Notes: generated from the sequence alone by a model not told the origin. A DNA stretch of 31,213 nucleotides from a virus (IMGVR_UViG_3300027844_001422:1-31213), one strand, 5' to 3'; shown: positions 20,811-30,224, counted from the stretch's first letter. Numbers and translations: made by a program.

Positions 20811-21238
20811 TAATGGCTAGCATTAAAATACCAATCGCTGCAAACGCATCTGCAATTATAGAAGCAGCAGGCGGGATTACTGGTGTTGAAAGTGATTCTT
20901 ATGTACACCATAGCATTCTGCATTGTCCCGATGTATCCCAGGAAACCTTGGATGCAGTAGTCACCGCCTACGACCACGAAGCATATCTGCGTGATCAGGC
21001 ATTAGCACAACTCATCAAAAGCAAGCAACAGCAGGCCAGTGATGAAATACTCAATCTGGCACCAGAATGGAAACAGCGAAACCTACTTGCTCAATCTCTT
21101 CTTCTGGTTTTCACACAACTCAATATATTGGATTCACCAGAAGCCTCAGAGATGCATGATCTATGGAAGAAGATCGACAAGATTCGCAAAGACAGTAACG
21201 ATACGCCCATAACGGAAGACGACAAGAAGAAGGAGTAA
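20430..21238 (+). other. AT-rich acquired module (fibre head plus following gene)
   Basis: Hand counts of several 60-base lines give about 43-45 percent GC here (for example 20461-20580, 20821-20880, 21001-21060) against 55 and 65 percent in lines just upstream (19321-19380, 20161-20220). Codon choice shifts as well, with many A/T-ending codons. The module runs from within the fibre gene to the end of the following gene, and composition returns to normal at the giant fibre gene. Confidence 0.65.
20813..21238 (+). CDS. Tail-fibre-associated protein, chaperone-like (141 aa)
   Basis: The start MASIKIPIAANASAIIEAAG overlaps the TAG-TAATG junction. After a short beta N-terminus it is helical: AVVTAYDHEAYLRDQALAQL, then APEWKQRNLLAQSLLLVF and SEMHDLWKKIDKIRKDSND. 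The P-x-WKQRNLLA-x motif occurs, from memory, in small phage proteins encoded beside tail fibres, where some act as assembly chaperones. It shares the AT-rich composition of the fibre head, so the two probably arrived together as receptor-binding protein plus partner. Confidence 0.65.
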   Translation: MASIKIPIAANASAIIEAAGGITGVESDSYVHHSILHCPDVSQETLDAVVTAYDHEAYLRDQALAQLIKSKQQQASDEILNLAPEWKQRNLLAQSLLLVFTQLNILDSPEASEMHDLWKKIDKIRKDSNDTPITEDDKKKE

Positions 21239-21241
21239 GCC

Positions 21242-24200
21242 GTGGCGGCTATTGAGCAACTTGACACCGAGAATGCGGACCGCAACCTGACGTCGCAGGT
21301 GACCGTGCTTACGGACACTCCCGATGTTTCCGGCGCACGGCTGTGTCAGGTGTCTATCCAGCTCGGCGATGGAGTGAACAACCTTGACGGTACTGGCGGT
21401 ACGTTCGAACTTGAGATTCTCGTTGACGGCAACACTATCAATGGTGGTGTGGAGTACCAGAACGTCGGCACCAAGGTGCGTACGAGTCTGCAAAGCCAGT
21501 CATTCATTTGCCCGCCTAACATGGAAGTGGTCGTCAAGCTAAAGTCACCAAATTCGGCTGACACGGGAGTGGACGTCACAGCCTATTTGTACGACGTCGG
21601 TCCTTCAGTGGTGAGTGCGGACCTGCCAGCGAACTTTGCAGCGACTGTGATCACGGCTGGCGGCGCTGTTGACTCGCTGATTCAGGGATTCCTGAACGAC
21701 ACGATCGCCGAGACCACAGCGGACAATATCGCCGCGAACTTTGAAATCTTCTGGGATAACGCCAATGTGCTGACAGCAAAAACCGTTGACGATGTTGGCG
21801 GAAGCGGTGCTTCAGCGGCTGATGTTGCTGACGCCGTCTGGGACGAAGCCGAGGCTGACCATACCGCGGGCGGCTCATTCGGTAGTTTGGCGGCAGCGAT
21901 ATTCGCAGACACGGATCAGATTGTCATCGAGATCGGTACGGCAGGTGCTGGACTCACGGATCTTGGCGGCATTACGAATATCAGCTCTCTGGTTGTATCT
22001 GCTTCCGGTGAGGTCGATTCATTAGTGCAGGGCTTCCTCGATATTAACATTTCTGAGACGACCGACGGCAATATCTCCGATAACTTCGATACGTTCTACG
22101 ACAATGCCAATGTCCTGACGACGAAGACAGTTGACGATGTCGGCGGAGGCGGATCATTGACTGTCGCTGCGATCGCTGACGGTGTGTGGGATGAAGTTCG
22201 GATCGATCATACGACGGCAGGTTCGTTCGGCGAGATCGCGACGGAGATCGCTTCCATCCTCGTGGACACCAGCACGACGATTCCTGCGACGATCACGACG
22301 GCACAGAATGACCTGGATGTCATCACAGGGGCTGATGGCGTGAATCTGCTGTCGGCGACGCAGTCCAGTATTGACGCGATCGAAGTCGATACAGCAGAGA
22401 TTGGAACAGCCGGTGCTGGCCTGACTGCGCTGGCTGGCATTACGAATATCAGCTCTCTGGTTGTATCTGCTTCCGGTGAGGTCGATTCATTAGTGCAGGG
22501 CTTCCTCGATATTAACATTTCTGAGACGACCGACGGAAATATCGCGTCCAACCATTCAACCTTCTGGGATAATGCAAACGCGATAACGGCGAACACGGTA
22601 GACAATGTGGGTGGCGGATCGGATCGGTCGGTGCTGGCTTCTACGACGATCGCCACATTATCTACACAGACGAGTTTTACTCTGGATGTCGGCAGTTCAG
22701 ACAATGACGCCTACAACGGATGCACTATCGTCGTAGAGTTTGAGTCGGATGCGGACCAGAAAGCCGTCGGGATTGTGAACGACTACGTTGGGTCAACGAA
22801 GACCGTCACATTGTTGGAAGACCCGGGAGTCTTCACGATGGCGGCGGCGAATAAGGTGTTCATCCTGGCAGAGAAGTCGTTGAAGCCGACAACGTCGGAT
22901 GATCATCATGTGGATGTTACGAGTGGTGGAAACGTCGGCGTGGACTTCGGGAACATCTCTGGCACACTGACAAACGCGAACGTAGCTGCGTTTGATGCGA
23001 ATGAACGTGTTGATGTCGGACAGTGGGTGGGAGGTGCTGTGTTCCTGTCTGCGTCTACGCCTGTTGTGAGCATGGAGTACATCAAGGGCACGGCGTTAAC
23101 GGAGGCCACCAGCGGGCGACTGGCTCAGTCGTTCTCTACACTGTTCGATAATGGTGATTCTGGCGCGACGGCCGTACTTGATGACATCACGTCCATCCTG
23201 ACGGATACTGGGACGACGCTGCAGGCGGAACTCGACGGAATTCAAGCGGATACCGAAGACATTCAAACTCAGATCGGCACTGCCGGTGCCGGACTCACGG
23301 GCCTCGGCGGCATGAGCACGACAATGAAGGCCGAGGTGAATGCGGAAGCTGACACAGCGCTGACCGACTACGACGCGCTGGTGCCGGCGGACCTGCCGAG
23401 CAACTTCAGTGCCCTGGTTATCACGGCTGGCGGCGCTGTTGACTCGCTGATTCAGGGATTCCTGAACGACACGATCGCCGAGACCACAGCGGACAATATC
23501 GCCGCGAACTTTGAAATCTTCTGGGATAACGCGAACGCCATCACTGCTCAGACCGTTGACGATGTTGGTGGAAGCGGTGCTTCAGCGGCTGATGTTGCTG
23601 ACGCCGTCTGGGACGAAGCCGAGGCTGACCATACCGCGGGCGGCTCATTCGGTAGTTTGGCGGCAGCGATATTCGCAGACACGGATCAGATTGTCATCGA
23701 GATTGGAACAGCCGGTGCTGGACTCACGGATCTTGGCGGCATGAGCACGACAATGAAGGCTCAAGTAAACACTGAGTGCGATACGGCACTGACTGACTAT
23801 GATGGTCCGACAAACGCGGAAATGGTCGCCAGGACTCTTGTTGCTGCGAGTTACTTTGATCCGGCAGCAGACACGGTCGCGACCGTAACAACGCTCACTG
23901 GCCACACGCCACAGACAGGCGATTCATTTGCGAGACTCGGTGCGCCGGCAGGGGCCAGCGTGTCCGCCGACATTGCTACAGTGGATTCGAATGTTGATGC
24001 CATTCTGGTCGATACTGCCGACATGCAGCCGAAGCTCGGAACGATTACGGATCTGGGTGCCGGGGCGACTCTGGGCGACAACCTGGCGGATATGGCGGGT
24101 GCAACATTCAGCACGACGACCGACTCACTGGAAGCGAATCGGGATCGGGGTGATGCCGCATGGACGACGGGTGCTGGTGGCTCCGATCGCTTGATCATGG

Positions 24201-26914
24201 CCGACACGACGATTGCCACGCTGGCTTCGCAGACGTCGTTCACGTTGACTGCGGGAAGCGCGGACGACGATGCGTACAACGGCTGTACCATCGTGGTTGA
24301 GGATGTGGCTACGGCGACACAGAAGGCGCGTGGAGTGGTGGACGATTACGCGGGTTCGACGAAGACGATCACGCTGCTCGAAGACCCGGGCGTGTTCACG
24401 ATGGCTGCGACTGACAAGGTCTACATCCTTGCCGAGTCCAGCCTGAAGCCGACGACCCAGGCTGACTATCACGTGGACGTGACGTCGGGTGGGAACGTCG
24501 GGATTGACTGGGGCAACGTGTCCAACCCAACGACGGCGGTGGACCTGTCGGGAACTGATATTCAGCTTGCGGACACCGTAACGACGCTCACAGGCCACAC
24601 GGCACAAACCGGAGACACGTTCGCGTTGGCCAACGGCGCGGCAGGCTTTGTGGCGATTGACACCGTAGTTGACGCCATTCTTGTCGACACGGGCACGACG
24701 CTGGACGCGGCAATTGCGGTTATTGATGCGAATGTCGATTCCATTTTGGTGGACACTGCCGAGATTGGCGCGGCAGGTGCGGGACTCACGGGACTCGGCG
24801 GAATGTCTGCCACAATGAAAGCTCAGGTGAATACCGAGTGCGACACGGCATTGACCGACTACGACCCACCGACGAATGCTGAGATGGTGGCTCGCACGCT
24901 GGTGGCTGCGAGTTACTTTGACCCGGCGTCAGATACCGTGGCGACGGTGACAACCTTGACGGGCCACACAGCCCAAACCGGCGACACATACGCTCTGGCG
25001 AATGGCGTTACCGGGTTCAGTGCGATTGACACTGTTGTGGATGCGATCAAGGTCAAGACTGACTACCTGACACAGACGTACGCAGGCTCAGGCACTATCG
25101 ACGTCAATCTCTCAACGATCAATAACGTCATCCAGACGGGCGGAGACCTGATTGCGCAGCTCAGCAACATCCTGACTGACACTGGAAACACATTGCCGGC
25201 CACGCTCGCGACGATCGATGGGATCGTGGATTCGATTCTCGTGGACACCGGCACGACGATTCCTGCGACGATCACGACGGCACAGAATGACCTGGACATC
25301 ATCACCGGCGCTGATGGCGTGAACCTCCTGTCTGCAACACAAGCGAGTATCGACGCAATCGAAGTCGATACTGGGACGACGCTGCAGGCGGAACTCGACG
25401 GAATTCAAGCGGATACCGAAGACATTCAAACTCAGATCGGCACTGCCGGTGCCGGACTGACAGCGATACCTGCGCACGGCGCGACGACGGGTACGGCGGA
25501 TTCCGGGTCAACGACAACGATGGTTGATGCGGTTCGCAATGAAGCCGACAACGATTACTGGAAGGGCGGGTTGATCAAGTTCACGTCTGGGACCATCAGC
25601 GGACAGACCAGGTCAATTACCGGGTTCACGGCAGCAACTGACACGCTCACGTTCGAACCGGCGACTACTCAGGCGGTTGGGACGAACACATACGAATTGC
25701 TTCCGTTCGGACGTGCTGACCTGCTGGCAGCGACACAAGCCAGCATCGACGCCACCGAAGCAGACACGAATGAACTGCAGGTTGACGATTACCCGACGAC
25801 GCTGGCGACGCTGGCGACAGCGACAGCACTCACGACGGCACAGAACGACTTGGACATCATCACCGGCGCTGATGGCGTGAATCTTCTGTCGGCGACGCAG
25901 GCGTCAATCGACGCGATCGAAGTCGATACTGGCACAACGCTCGACGCGGCTATTGCCGTCATTGACGCGAATGTGGACCAGATTGAAGCGGCGGTCATCA
26001 CGAACGCGGCAGGAGTCGACATCGCGGCAGACATCATCGCACTGAAGGCCGAGACAGTCCTGATCGTCGCAGACACGAACGAGCTGCAGACCGATTGGGC
26101 CGACGGCGGCAGGCTTGACCTGATCATCGATGAGCTGACAACGAATATCGACGCGATCGAGACGGATACCGCAGACCTGCAGAGCCAGATAGGCATGGCC
26201 GGCGCAGGACTCACGGACCTAGGCGGCATGAGCACGACAATGAAAGCTCAGGTCAATACGGAGGCTGACTCAGCCATCGTGACGTACGGGCTTGACCATC
26301 TGATCTTCACGTCGGTCATAGGCACAGACATCGCCGACGACTCAATTGTCGCGTTCATGACATCGAAGTCCGCAACGGCAGATTGGGACGATTTCGTCAA
26401 CACGACGGACTCACTTCAGGCAATCAGGGACAATCAGTCGGCAGGCACTGGGCTGACGGCATTATCAACCGGCACCGCACAGTCCGCGACATCCACGACA
26501 CTCGTCCTCGCCGCATCTGCAGCCTTCGCCGACGACGAGCTGATCGGTAACATGATCAAGATCACGGGCGGTACGGGCGTGGGCCAATCACGGCAGGTCA
26601 CGGACAATGTCCTCTCGTCGGACACGGTGACAGTCGACCGGGCATGGACAACCACGCCTGACGCAACGTCTACATACGAGATTGTCGAAGGCGTTCTCCC
26701 GGACACCTTCGCCGACGCCCTGCTGGTGCGCGACGTTGATAACGTCGAAGGAACGGCCAACGAGCACACGCTCTGCACTGTCGTTCTCGGGTGCCTTGAG
26801 TCGTCGATCAGCGGGACGACACTCACGATCAAGCGAACGGACGGGTCCACGACGCACGTCACGAAAACGCTGACCAAGACCGCTGGAGACGCTCCCATTC
26901 GGGGGATCACCTGA
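21242..26914 (+). CDS. Giant repetitive tail fibre or stalk protein (1890 aa)
   Basis: The start is GTG at 21242 with GAAGGAG upstream. Residues about 1-125 form a beta attachment domain. The rest alternates (a) stretches like VWDEAEADHTAGGSFG with helical linkers such as LQAELDGIQADTEDIQTQIG, which may trimerise, and (b) beta modules built on TSFTL-x-GS, DAYNGCTIVVE, GSTKT(V/I)TLLEDPGVFTM. Two close copies of module b lie near residues 458-546 and 980-1068 and two divergent ones near 1416-1485 and 1739-1816. The C-terminal domain (DALLVRDVDNVEGTANEHTL, TLTIKRTDGSTTHV) resembles the cap of phage stalk proteins. Long internal DNA repeats, some exact, show recent shuffling. No peptidase or chaperone domain is visible. 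A tape measure is unlikely because hydrophobic helices are missing. Confidence 0.8.
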   Translation: MAAIEQLDTENADRNLTSQVTVLTDTPDVSGARLCQVSIQLGDGVNNLDGTGGTFELEILVDGNTINGGVEYQNVGTKVRTSLQSQSFICPPNMEVVVKLKSPNSADTGVDVTAYLYDVGPSVVSADLPANFAATVITAGGAVDSLIQGFLNDTIAETTADNIAANFEIFWDNANVLTAKTVDDVGGSGASAADVADAVWDEAEADHTAGGSFGSLAAAIFADTDQIVIEIGTAGAGLTDLGGITNISSLVVSASGEVDSLVQGFLDINISETTDGNISDNFDTFYDNANVLTTKTVDDVGGGGSLTVAAIADGVWDEVRIDHTTAGSFGEIATEIASILVDTSTTIPATITTAQNDLDVITGADGVNLLSATQSSIDAIEVDTAEIGTAGAGLTALAGITNISSLVVSASGEVDSLVQGFLDINISETTDGNIASNHSTFWDNANAITANTVDNVGGGSDRSVLASTTIATLSTQTSFTLDVGSSDNDAYNGCTIVVEFESDADQKAVGIVNDYVGSTKTVTLLEDPGVFTMAAANKVFILAEKSLKPTTSDDHHVDVTSGGNVGVDFGNISGTLTNANVAAFDANERVDVGQWVGGAVFLSASTPVVSMEYIKGTALTEATSGRLAQSFSTLFDNGDSGATAVLDDITSILTDTGTTLQAELDGIQADTEDIQTQIGTAGAGLTGLGGMSTTMKAEVNAEADTALTDYDALVPADLPSNFSALVITAGGAVDSLIQGFLNDTIAETTADNIAANFEIFWDNANAITAQTVDDVGGSGASAADVADAVWDEAEADHTAGGSFGSLAAAIFADTDQIVIEIGTAGAGLTDLGGMSTTMKAQVNTECDTALTDYDGPTNAEMVARTLVAASYFDPAADTVATVTTLTGHTPQTGDSFARLGAPAGASVSADIATVDSNVDAILVDTADMQPKLGTITDLGAGATLGDNLADMAGATFSTTTDSLEANRDRGDAAWTTGAGGSDRLIMADTTIATLASQTSFTLTAGSADDDAYNGCTIVVEDVATATQKARGVVDDYAGSTKTITLLEDPGVFTMAATDKVYILAESSLKPTTQADYHVDVTSGGNVGIDWGNVSNPTTAVDLSGTDIQLADTVTTLTGHTAQTGDTFALANGAAGFVAIDTVVDAILVDTGTTLDAAIAVIDANVDSILVDTAEIGAAGAGLTGLGGMSATMKAQVNTECDTALTDYDPPTNAEMVARTLVAASYFDPASDTVATVTTLTGHTAQTGDTYALANGVTGFSAIDTVVDAIKVKTDYLTQTYAGSGTIDVNLSTINNVIQTGGDLIAQLSNILTDTGNTLPATLATIDGIVDSILVDTGTTIPATITTAQNDLDIITGADGVNLLSATQASIDAIEVDTGTTLQAELDGIQADTEDIQTQIGTAGAGLTAIPAHGATTGTADSGSTTTMVDAVRNEADNDYWKGGLIKFTSGTISGQTRSITGFTAATDTLTFEPATTQAVGTNTYELLPFGRADLLAATQASIDATEADTNELQVDDYPTTLATLATATALTTAQNDLDIITGADGVNLLSATQASIDAIEVDTGTTLDAAIAVIDANVDQIEAAVITNAAGVDIAADIIALKAETVLIVADTNELQTDWADGGRLDLIIDELTTNIDAIETDTADLQSQIGMAGAGLTDLGGMSTTMKAQVNTEADSAIVTYGLDHLIFTSVIGTDIADDSIVAFMTSKSATADWDDFVNTTDSLQAIRDNQSAGTGLTALSTGTAQSATSTTLVLAASAAFADDELIGNMIKITGGTGVGQSRQVTDNVLSSDTVTVDRAWTTTPDATSTYEIVEGVLPDTFADALLVRDVDNVEGTANEHTLCTVVLGCLESSISGTTLTIKRTDGSTTHVTKTLTKTAGDAPIRGIT
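21651..21932 (+). repeat. 282-bp internal direct repeat, copy A
   Basis: This segment aligns without gaps to 23421-23702 (offset 1770 bases). The copies are nearly identical except for about ten differences packed into 24 bases (21760-21783) plus one other substitution at 21799. Such identity within one gene points to recent duplication or gene conversion. Confidence 0.8.
21968..22068 (+). repeat. 101-bp exact direct repeat, copy A
   Basis: Identical at all 101 positions to 22436-22536, 468 bases downstream in the same gene. It encodes the ITNISSLVVSASGEVDSLVQ part of the fibre. Confidence 0.8.
22436..22536 (+). repeat. 101-bp exact direct repeat, copy B
   Basis: Exact copy of 21968-22068. 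The segments after the two copies differ (GNISDNFDTFYDN against GNIASNHSTFWDN), marking the recombination edge. Confidence 0.8.
23204..23295 (+). repeat. 92-bp exact direct repeat, copy A
   Basis: Identical to 25367-25458 (offset 2163 bases). It encodes the acidic helical linker DTGTTLQAELDGIQADTED and the start of the following turn. Confidence 0.8.
23421..23702 (+). repeat. 282-bp internal direct repeat, copy B
   Basis: Partner of 21651-21932. The differing 24-base patch here encodes NAITAQT where copy A encodes NVLTAKT. Confidence 0.8.
25367..25458 (+). repeat. 92-bp exact direct repeat, copy B
   Basis: Exact copy of 23204-23295. It is followed by a different module (AIPAHGATTGTADSGSTTTM) from copy A, as expected for module shuffling. 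Confidence 0.8.
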
Positions 26915-27279
26915 TGTTACTTCAATTCTTCGGGGCCAGCAGTTATTGGGACGGTGGCCGTTCGGTCATATCACCGCAGCGACTTGGATTGACGGGCCTT
27001 GACCGTGTTCCCGTAGAAGACCGTCGGGCACGTCGGGTAGTTGACGCACTCGCCTCACTCCAACTGTCTGGGATCGACCCGACGTCCGGCCTGTTGTCAT
27101 TGGGGGCTGCCACGTCACCGGAAGATGGAGTCCGCGGTGGGATCTTTCAGATGATTACAATCAGCGACCTGAATCAGACTATCAGTAGTCCTCCCACCCA
27201 GGCAGAAGGCCAGGCGATCAGCGACAAGATTGACGAGATGTTGCAGTCGTTCAGGGATGCGGAGATCATGGCCACATGA
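26914..27279 (+). CDS. Small virion-block protein, tandem paralogue A (121 aa)
   Basis: The start MLLQFFGASSYWDGGRSVIS overlaps the giant fibre stop by one base (TGATG), with GGGGG eight bases upstream. The middle DRVPVEDRRARRVVDALASL and the end ISDLNQTISSPPTQAEGQAI, SDKIDEMLQSFRDAEI recur in the next gene. The final part looks like a helical coil. No family is recognised. Its role could be a fibre-joint or nozzle-adaptor protein. It carries about 25 additional residues at the N-terminus and an insertion relative to its paralogue. Confidence 0.7.
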   Translation: MLLQFFGASSYWDGGRSVISPQRLGLTGLDRVPVEDRRARRVVDALASLQLSGIDPTSGLLSLGAATSPEDGVRGGIFQMITISDLNQTISSPPTQAEGQAISDKIDEMLQSFRDAEIMAT

Positions 27280-27566
27280 GTAATCGCCTGCTACTCGATC
27301 GTAGTCCTGTTGAGGATCGTCGCTGGCGTCGAGTGTTTGATGTCCTCGGCTCGGTTACTCTGGTTGGCTTGGAAACCGTCGGGAACAAACTGCAACCAGC
27401 AGCCCCGACAACCACTGCGATCGGCGGTCCTTTTCTCGTAAGCGCGATTGCCGACCTTAATCTGACCGTTTCGAACCCTCCCACGCAGGCAGAAATACAG
27501 TTGATCACTGACAAGATCGACGAGACCCTGCTTGCGTTTCGGGTTGCTGGAATCCTGGAATGGTGA
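27276..27566 (+). CDS. Small virion-block protein, tandem paralogue B (96 aa)
   Basis: The start MSNRLLLDRSPVEDRRWRRV overlaps the stop of paralogue A by 4 bases (ATGA). It shares the basic DR-x-PVEDRR-x-RRV block and the end AIADLNLTVSNPPTQAEIQL, ITDKIDETLLAFRVAGIL. Conservation is strongest in this C-terminal helix, so the helix is probably the functional or oligomerising part. Function is unknown. Translation is coupled to its neighbour. Confidence 0.7.
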   Translation: MSNRLLLDRSPVEDRRWRRVFDVLGSVTLVGLETVGNKLQPAAPTTTAIGGPFLVSAIADLNLTVSNPPTQAEIQLITDKIDETLLAFRVAGILEW

Positions 27567-27572
27567 CCGACG

Positions 27573-30224
27573 ATGCCAGATATCAGAGACGTGACACTCT
27601 CGTTTCCGTATAGCGGATTGTCTGAGGGCGTGAGCTTCGACGGCCAGCCCGACATGACCAGTCCGGACCTCTCGAACGTGGTTCCGTACGACCCATTGAC
27701 TGGACGCAAACGCGGCGCTCAGCGGGTAGGTCTGTCGAAGTACGAAGCCACCCAGATCGATACGGCACCAGTTCAGGAACTGATCCATCTGGCTGGGCCC
27801 GGATTCGTAAACCAGATCGGGAACGGATCGAGCATCGTTTCGGCTGAAGGGCTTGGTGTCCCCCACGCGTGGGTGATGCTTGACACGAATGGCGTGGCGA
27901 TCGTAAGCGTTGACGATCAAGGGGCCACGGACCTGCAGCAGTCATCCTGGGATACGGATTGCAACGCCTATGTCACAGCAACAGTTACGGCCAACCAGAA
28001 CGACGTCAAGCTGATGAAGTACAGTCCGGCTGGCGTCTTGATCTGGTCCCAGACGATTACCGTGGCGACGACTGCACCCGCAAGGCGACTGGTACGCGGC
28101 CAGTTCCAATTGAAGAACATGATCTACGTCCTATGGGACGGCGACGGCGCATACGAAGGTTCGATTCGTCGATATCACATCTCCGACGGAACCGAAGTTG
28201 ACGCCAGCCCGTTCGTGGCAGCGGTTGGGAATGTTGCTGGTCTTCGAAATTCACTTGGCGATCAAGTCTCGTGGCTGCACGCCAACACCAGCCGGTTGTG
28301 CTGGGCACAATGGGACAACTCAGACTTCAAGCTCAGCCTGGTGTTTATCAATCCAGACTCTGGAGACACGGTATCGACGGTCGTGCTTCATGATGGCACG
28401 CATGTGATTACCGACAATGTCAGGTTCTGGGGCCTTGCTTCCGACGGCCTGGGATTCTTCTATGTCCATTACCACAAGGGTGACATTACCGGACCTCCAG
28501 ATGGACATGTCCGGAAATACGACATTGATGGAAATAAGCAGTGGGAGCAAACCTACGTCGACATCTCCAACGACAACTACGCACTGACATTCTTACCGGA
28601 CACCGATCATATTGCGATTTCCGGGAATGATGTTTTCGGAGTGGCGTACAGTCTGGTTCTCCTGGATGTATCCGACGGCGCGATCGCCCAGCAACTGGAC
28701 CCGTTCAGTGACATCTCGGCAACTGGTTATGTGGCGGTTTCAGCAAGTGACGGATTCGGAGGCCTGATTTGCAGTTCGGCAAATCTCTTCCAGAACCGCT
28801 TGCGTCGGCTGAGCACGGACTTCACGACAGTGCTCTGGACCTACACAAACAACGACGAGCTGGAGCCAATGAGTTCCTGTTCGCGGCCAGTTGTCCTCCA
28901 GACAGGCGTCAAGCAGAGGTACGTGCGGTCTCTTGCCGTCTGCGGCGGAACTGTCAAGCGTTTCGACAACGATGTCGATGGGGCCGTGCTGGTCACGAAT
29001 GGAAACGACGTGCTGTCGAATCGCCCCATCATCTTCGGGACTGTTTTCCTGCAGGACGTCTACTTCGCCGATGGTGAGACGACGAAATACTACGCTGCAG
29101 TGACGAACTCGATTGAGACCTGGACGCCATCGTCGGGAAGCCTGCCGATCGATGGTAACGGTTTGCGTGCCCGCCTGATCGATACGTGGCAGGGCCGCGT
29201 GTGTCTTTCGGGACTGCCGGGCGACCCACAGAACTGGTTCCTCAGCGCGATCAACAACCCGCTCGACTTTAATTACGGGAACGATCCGCAGACGGTTACG
29301 GATGCCGTGTCTGGCTCCCTGTCGGACGCCGGCGAACTGGGCGACGTCGTTAATTCGATGTGTGCGTTCACCGACGATGTCCTGCTCTTTGGCTGCGACT
29401 CCAGTCTCTGGCAACTGACCGGCAATCCGGCGGCCGGCGGTCGACTCGACGAACTCAGCGACATCACAGGCATGGCGTGGGGCAGGCCTTGGACCAAGCA
29501 GCCGGACGGAACGCTCTGGTTCTTCGGATCCCGCGGCGGACTTTATCGGATGGTTCCGAACTCGCAGCCAGAACGCGTCAGCCTCGCGAACATAGACGAG
29601 CGATTGGCTACGATCGACATGAAAACCCGCATCGTCCGGCTGGCGTGGGACGACCGGCTCATGGGTATCTGGATCACATTGACTTCCACCGACCAGCTGA
29701 CGGCGGCCACTCACTATTTCTTTGACGCTCGGACAGAAGCCTTCTTCCCGGTTTCCATGGCAAACCTGGACCACGAACCGCACGTCCTGCACGTTTACGA
29801 TGGCGACGATCCCGACGATCGCGTAGTTCTGCTCGGCTGCCGCGATGGCTATGTTCGGAAGTTCGACCCAACAGCAACCGACGACGACGGCACGGCGATC
29901 GACAGTTACGTCATGATCGGACCGATTCAGGGACAGGAGCAAGTGCCCTTGATTCTGAATGAGGTACAGGCGACCTTGGCTATTGGATCATCCGACGTAA
30001 CTTGGTCTTTGCATGTTGGCGATTCTGCCGAAGAGGCGAAATCTGCTACTCTATCGGCCACTGGAACATTGTCGACAGGCCGTAATCAATCATTCCGTCC
30101 GCGAGTTGGTGGGCATTCGATATACTTGAAGCTACGGAACGCCACGGTTGCCCAGACGTGGGCACTGGAGCGTATCGCAGCCCGATTCCGAACGACTTCA
30201 GTATCGTTTGGTAGGAGATTCTGA
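27573..30224 (+). CDS. Tail nozzle or hub protein with beta-propeller-like repeats (883 aa)
   Basis: The start MPDIRDVTLSFPYSGLSEGV lies seven bases after the preceding stop. The opening PDMTSPDLSNVVPYDPLTGR, KRGAQRVGLS is the usual start of nozzle-type proteins (a run of D-x2-N-x-R/P then G-x-R-GG-x-R-x-G). The body is made of W/Y/G-rich strands in repeating blades (VLWDGDG, VRKYDIDG, LLDVSDG). RARLIDTWQGRVCLSGLPGD, PQNWFLSAINNPLDFNYG is the signature I associate with short-tail nozzle and hub proteins. A late beta domain (ATLAIGSSDVTWSLHVGDSA) closes it. It would seal the tail end until infection. The next gene overlaps by one base. Confidence 0.72.
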   Translation: MPDIRDVTLSFPYSGLSEGVSFDGQPDMTSPDLSNVVPYDPLTGRKRGAQRVGLSKYEATQIDTAPVQELIHLAGPGFVNQIGNGSSIVSAEGLGVPHAWVMLDTNGVAIVSVDDQGATDLQQSSWDTDCNAYVTATVTANQNDVKLMKYSPAGVLIWSQTITVATTAPARRLVRGQFQLKNMIYVLWDGDGAYEGSIRRYHISDGTEVDASPFVAAVGNVAGLRNSLGDQVSWLHANTSRLCWAQWDNSDFKLSLVFINPDSGDTVSTVVLHDGTHVITDNVRFWGLASDGLGFFYVHYHKGDITGPPDGHVRKYDIDGNKQWEQTYVDISNDNYALTFLPDTDHIAISGNDVFGVAYSLVLLDVSDGAIAQQLDPFSDISATGYVAVSASDGFGGLICSSANLFQNRLRRLSTDFTTVLWTYTNNDELEPMSSCSRPVVLQTGVKQRYVRSLAVCGGTVKRFDNDVDGAVLVTNGNDVLSNRPIIFGTVFLQDVYFADGETTKYYAAVTNSIETWTPSSGSLPIDGNGLRARLIDTWQGRVCLSGLPGDPQNWFLSAINNPLDFNYGNDPQTVTDAVSGSLSDAGELGDVVNSMCAFTDDVLLFGCDSSLWQLTGNPAAGGRLDELSDITGMAWGRPWTKQPDGTLWFFGSRGGLYRMVPNSQPERVSLANIDERLATIDMKTRIVRLAWDDRLMGIWITLTSTDQLTAATHYFFDARTEAFFPVSMANLDHEPHVLHVYDGDDPDDRVVLLGCRDGYVRKFDPTATDDDGTAIDSYVMIGPIQGQEQVPLILNEVQATLAIGSSDVTWSLHVGDSAEEAKSATLSATGTLSTGRNQSFRPRVGGHSIYLKLRNATVAQTWALERIAARFRTTSVSFGRRF

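Noticed and set aside
21651-23702. Diversity-generating retroelement template/variable repeat pair
   Set aside because: The differences between the copies are not limited to adenine positions, the repeats lie inside one gene's body, and no reverse transcriptase is present in the window.
28740-29942. 400-codon ORF antisense to the nozzle-like gene
   Set aside because: The reasons are the same as for the capsid antisense ORF. No ribosome binding site or family signal was seen.
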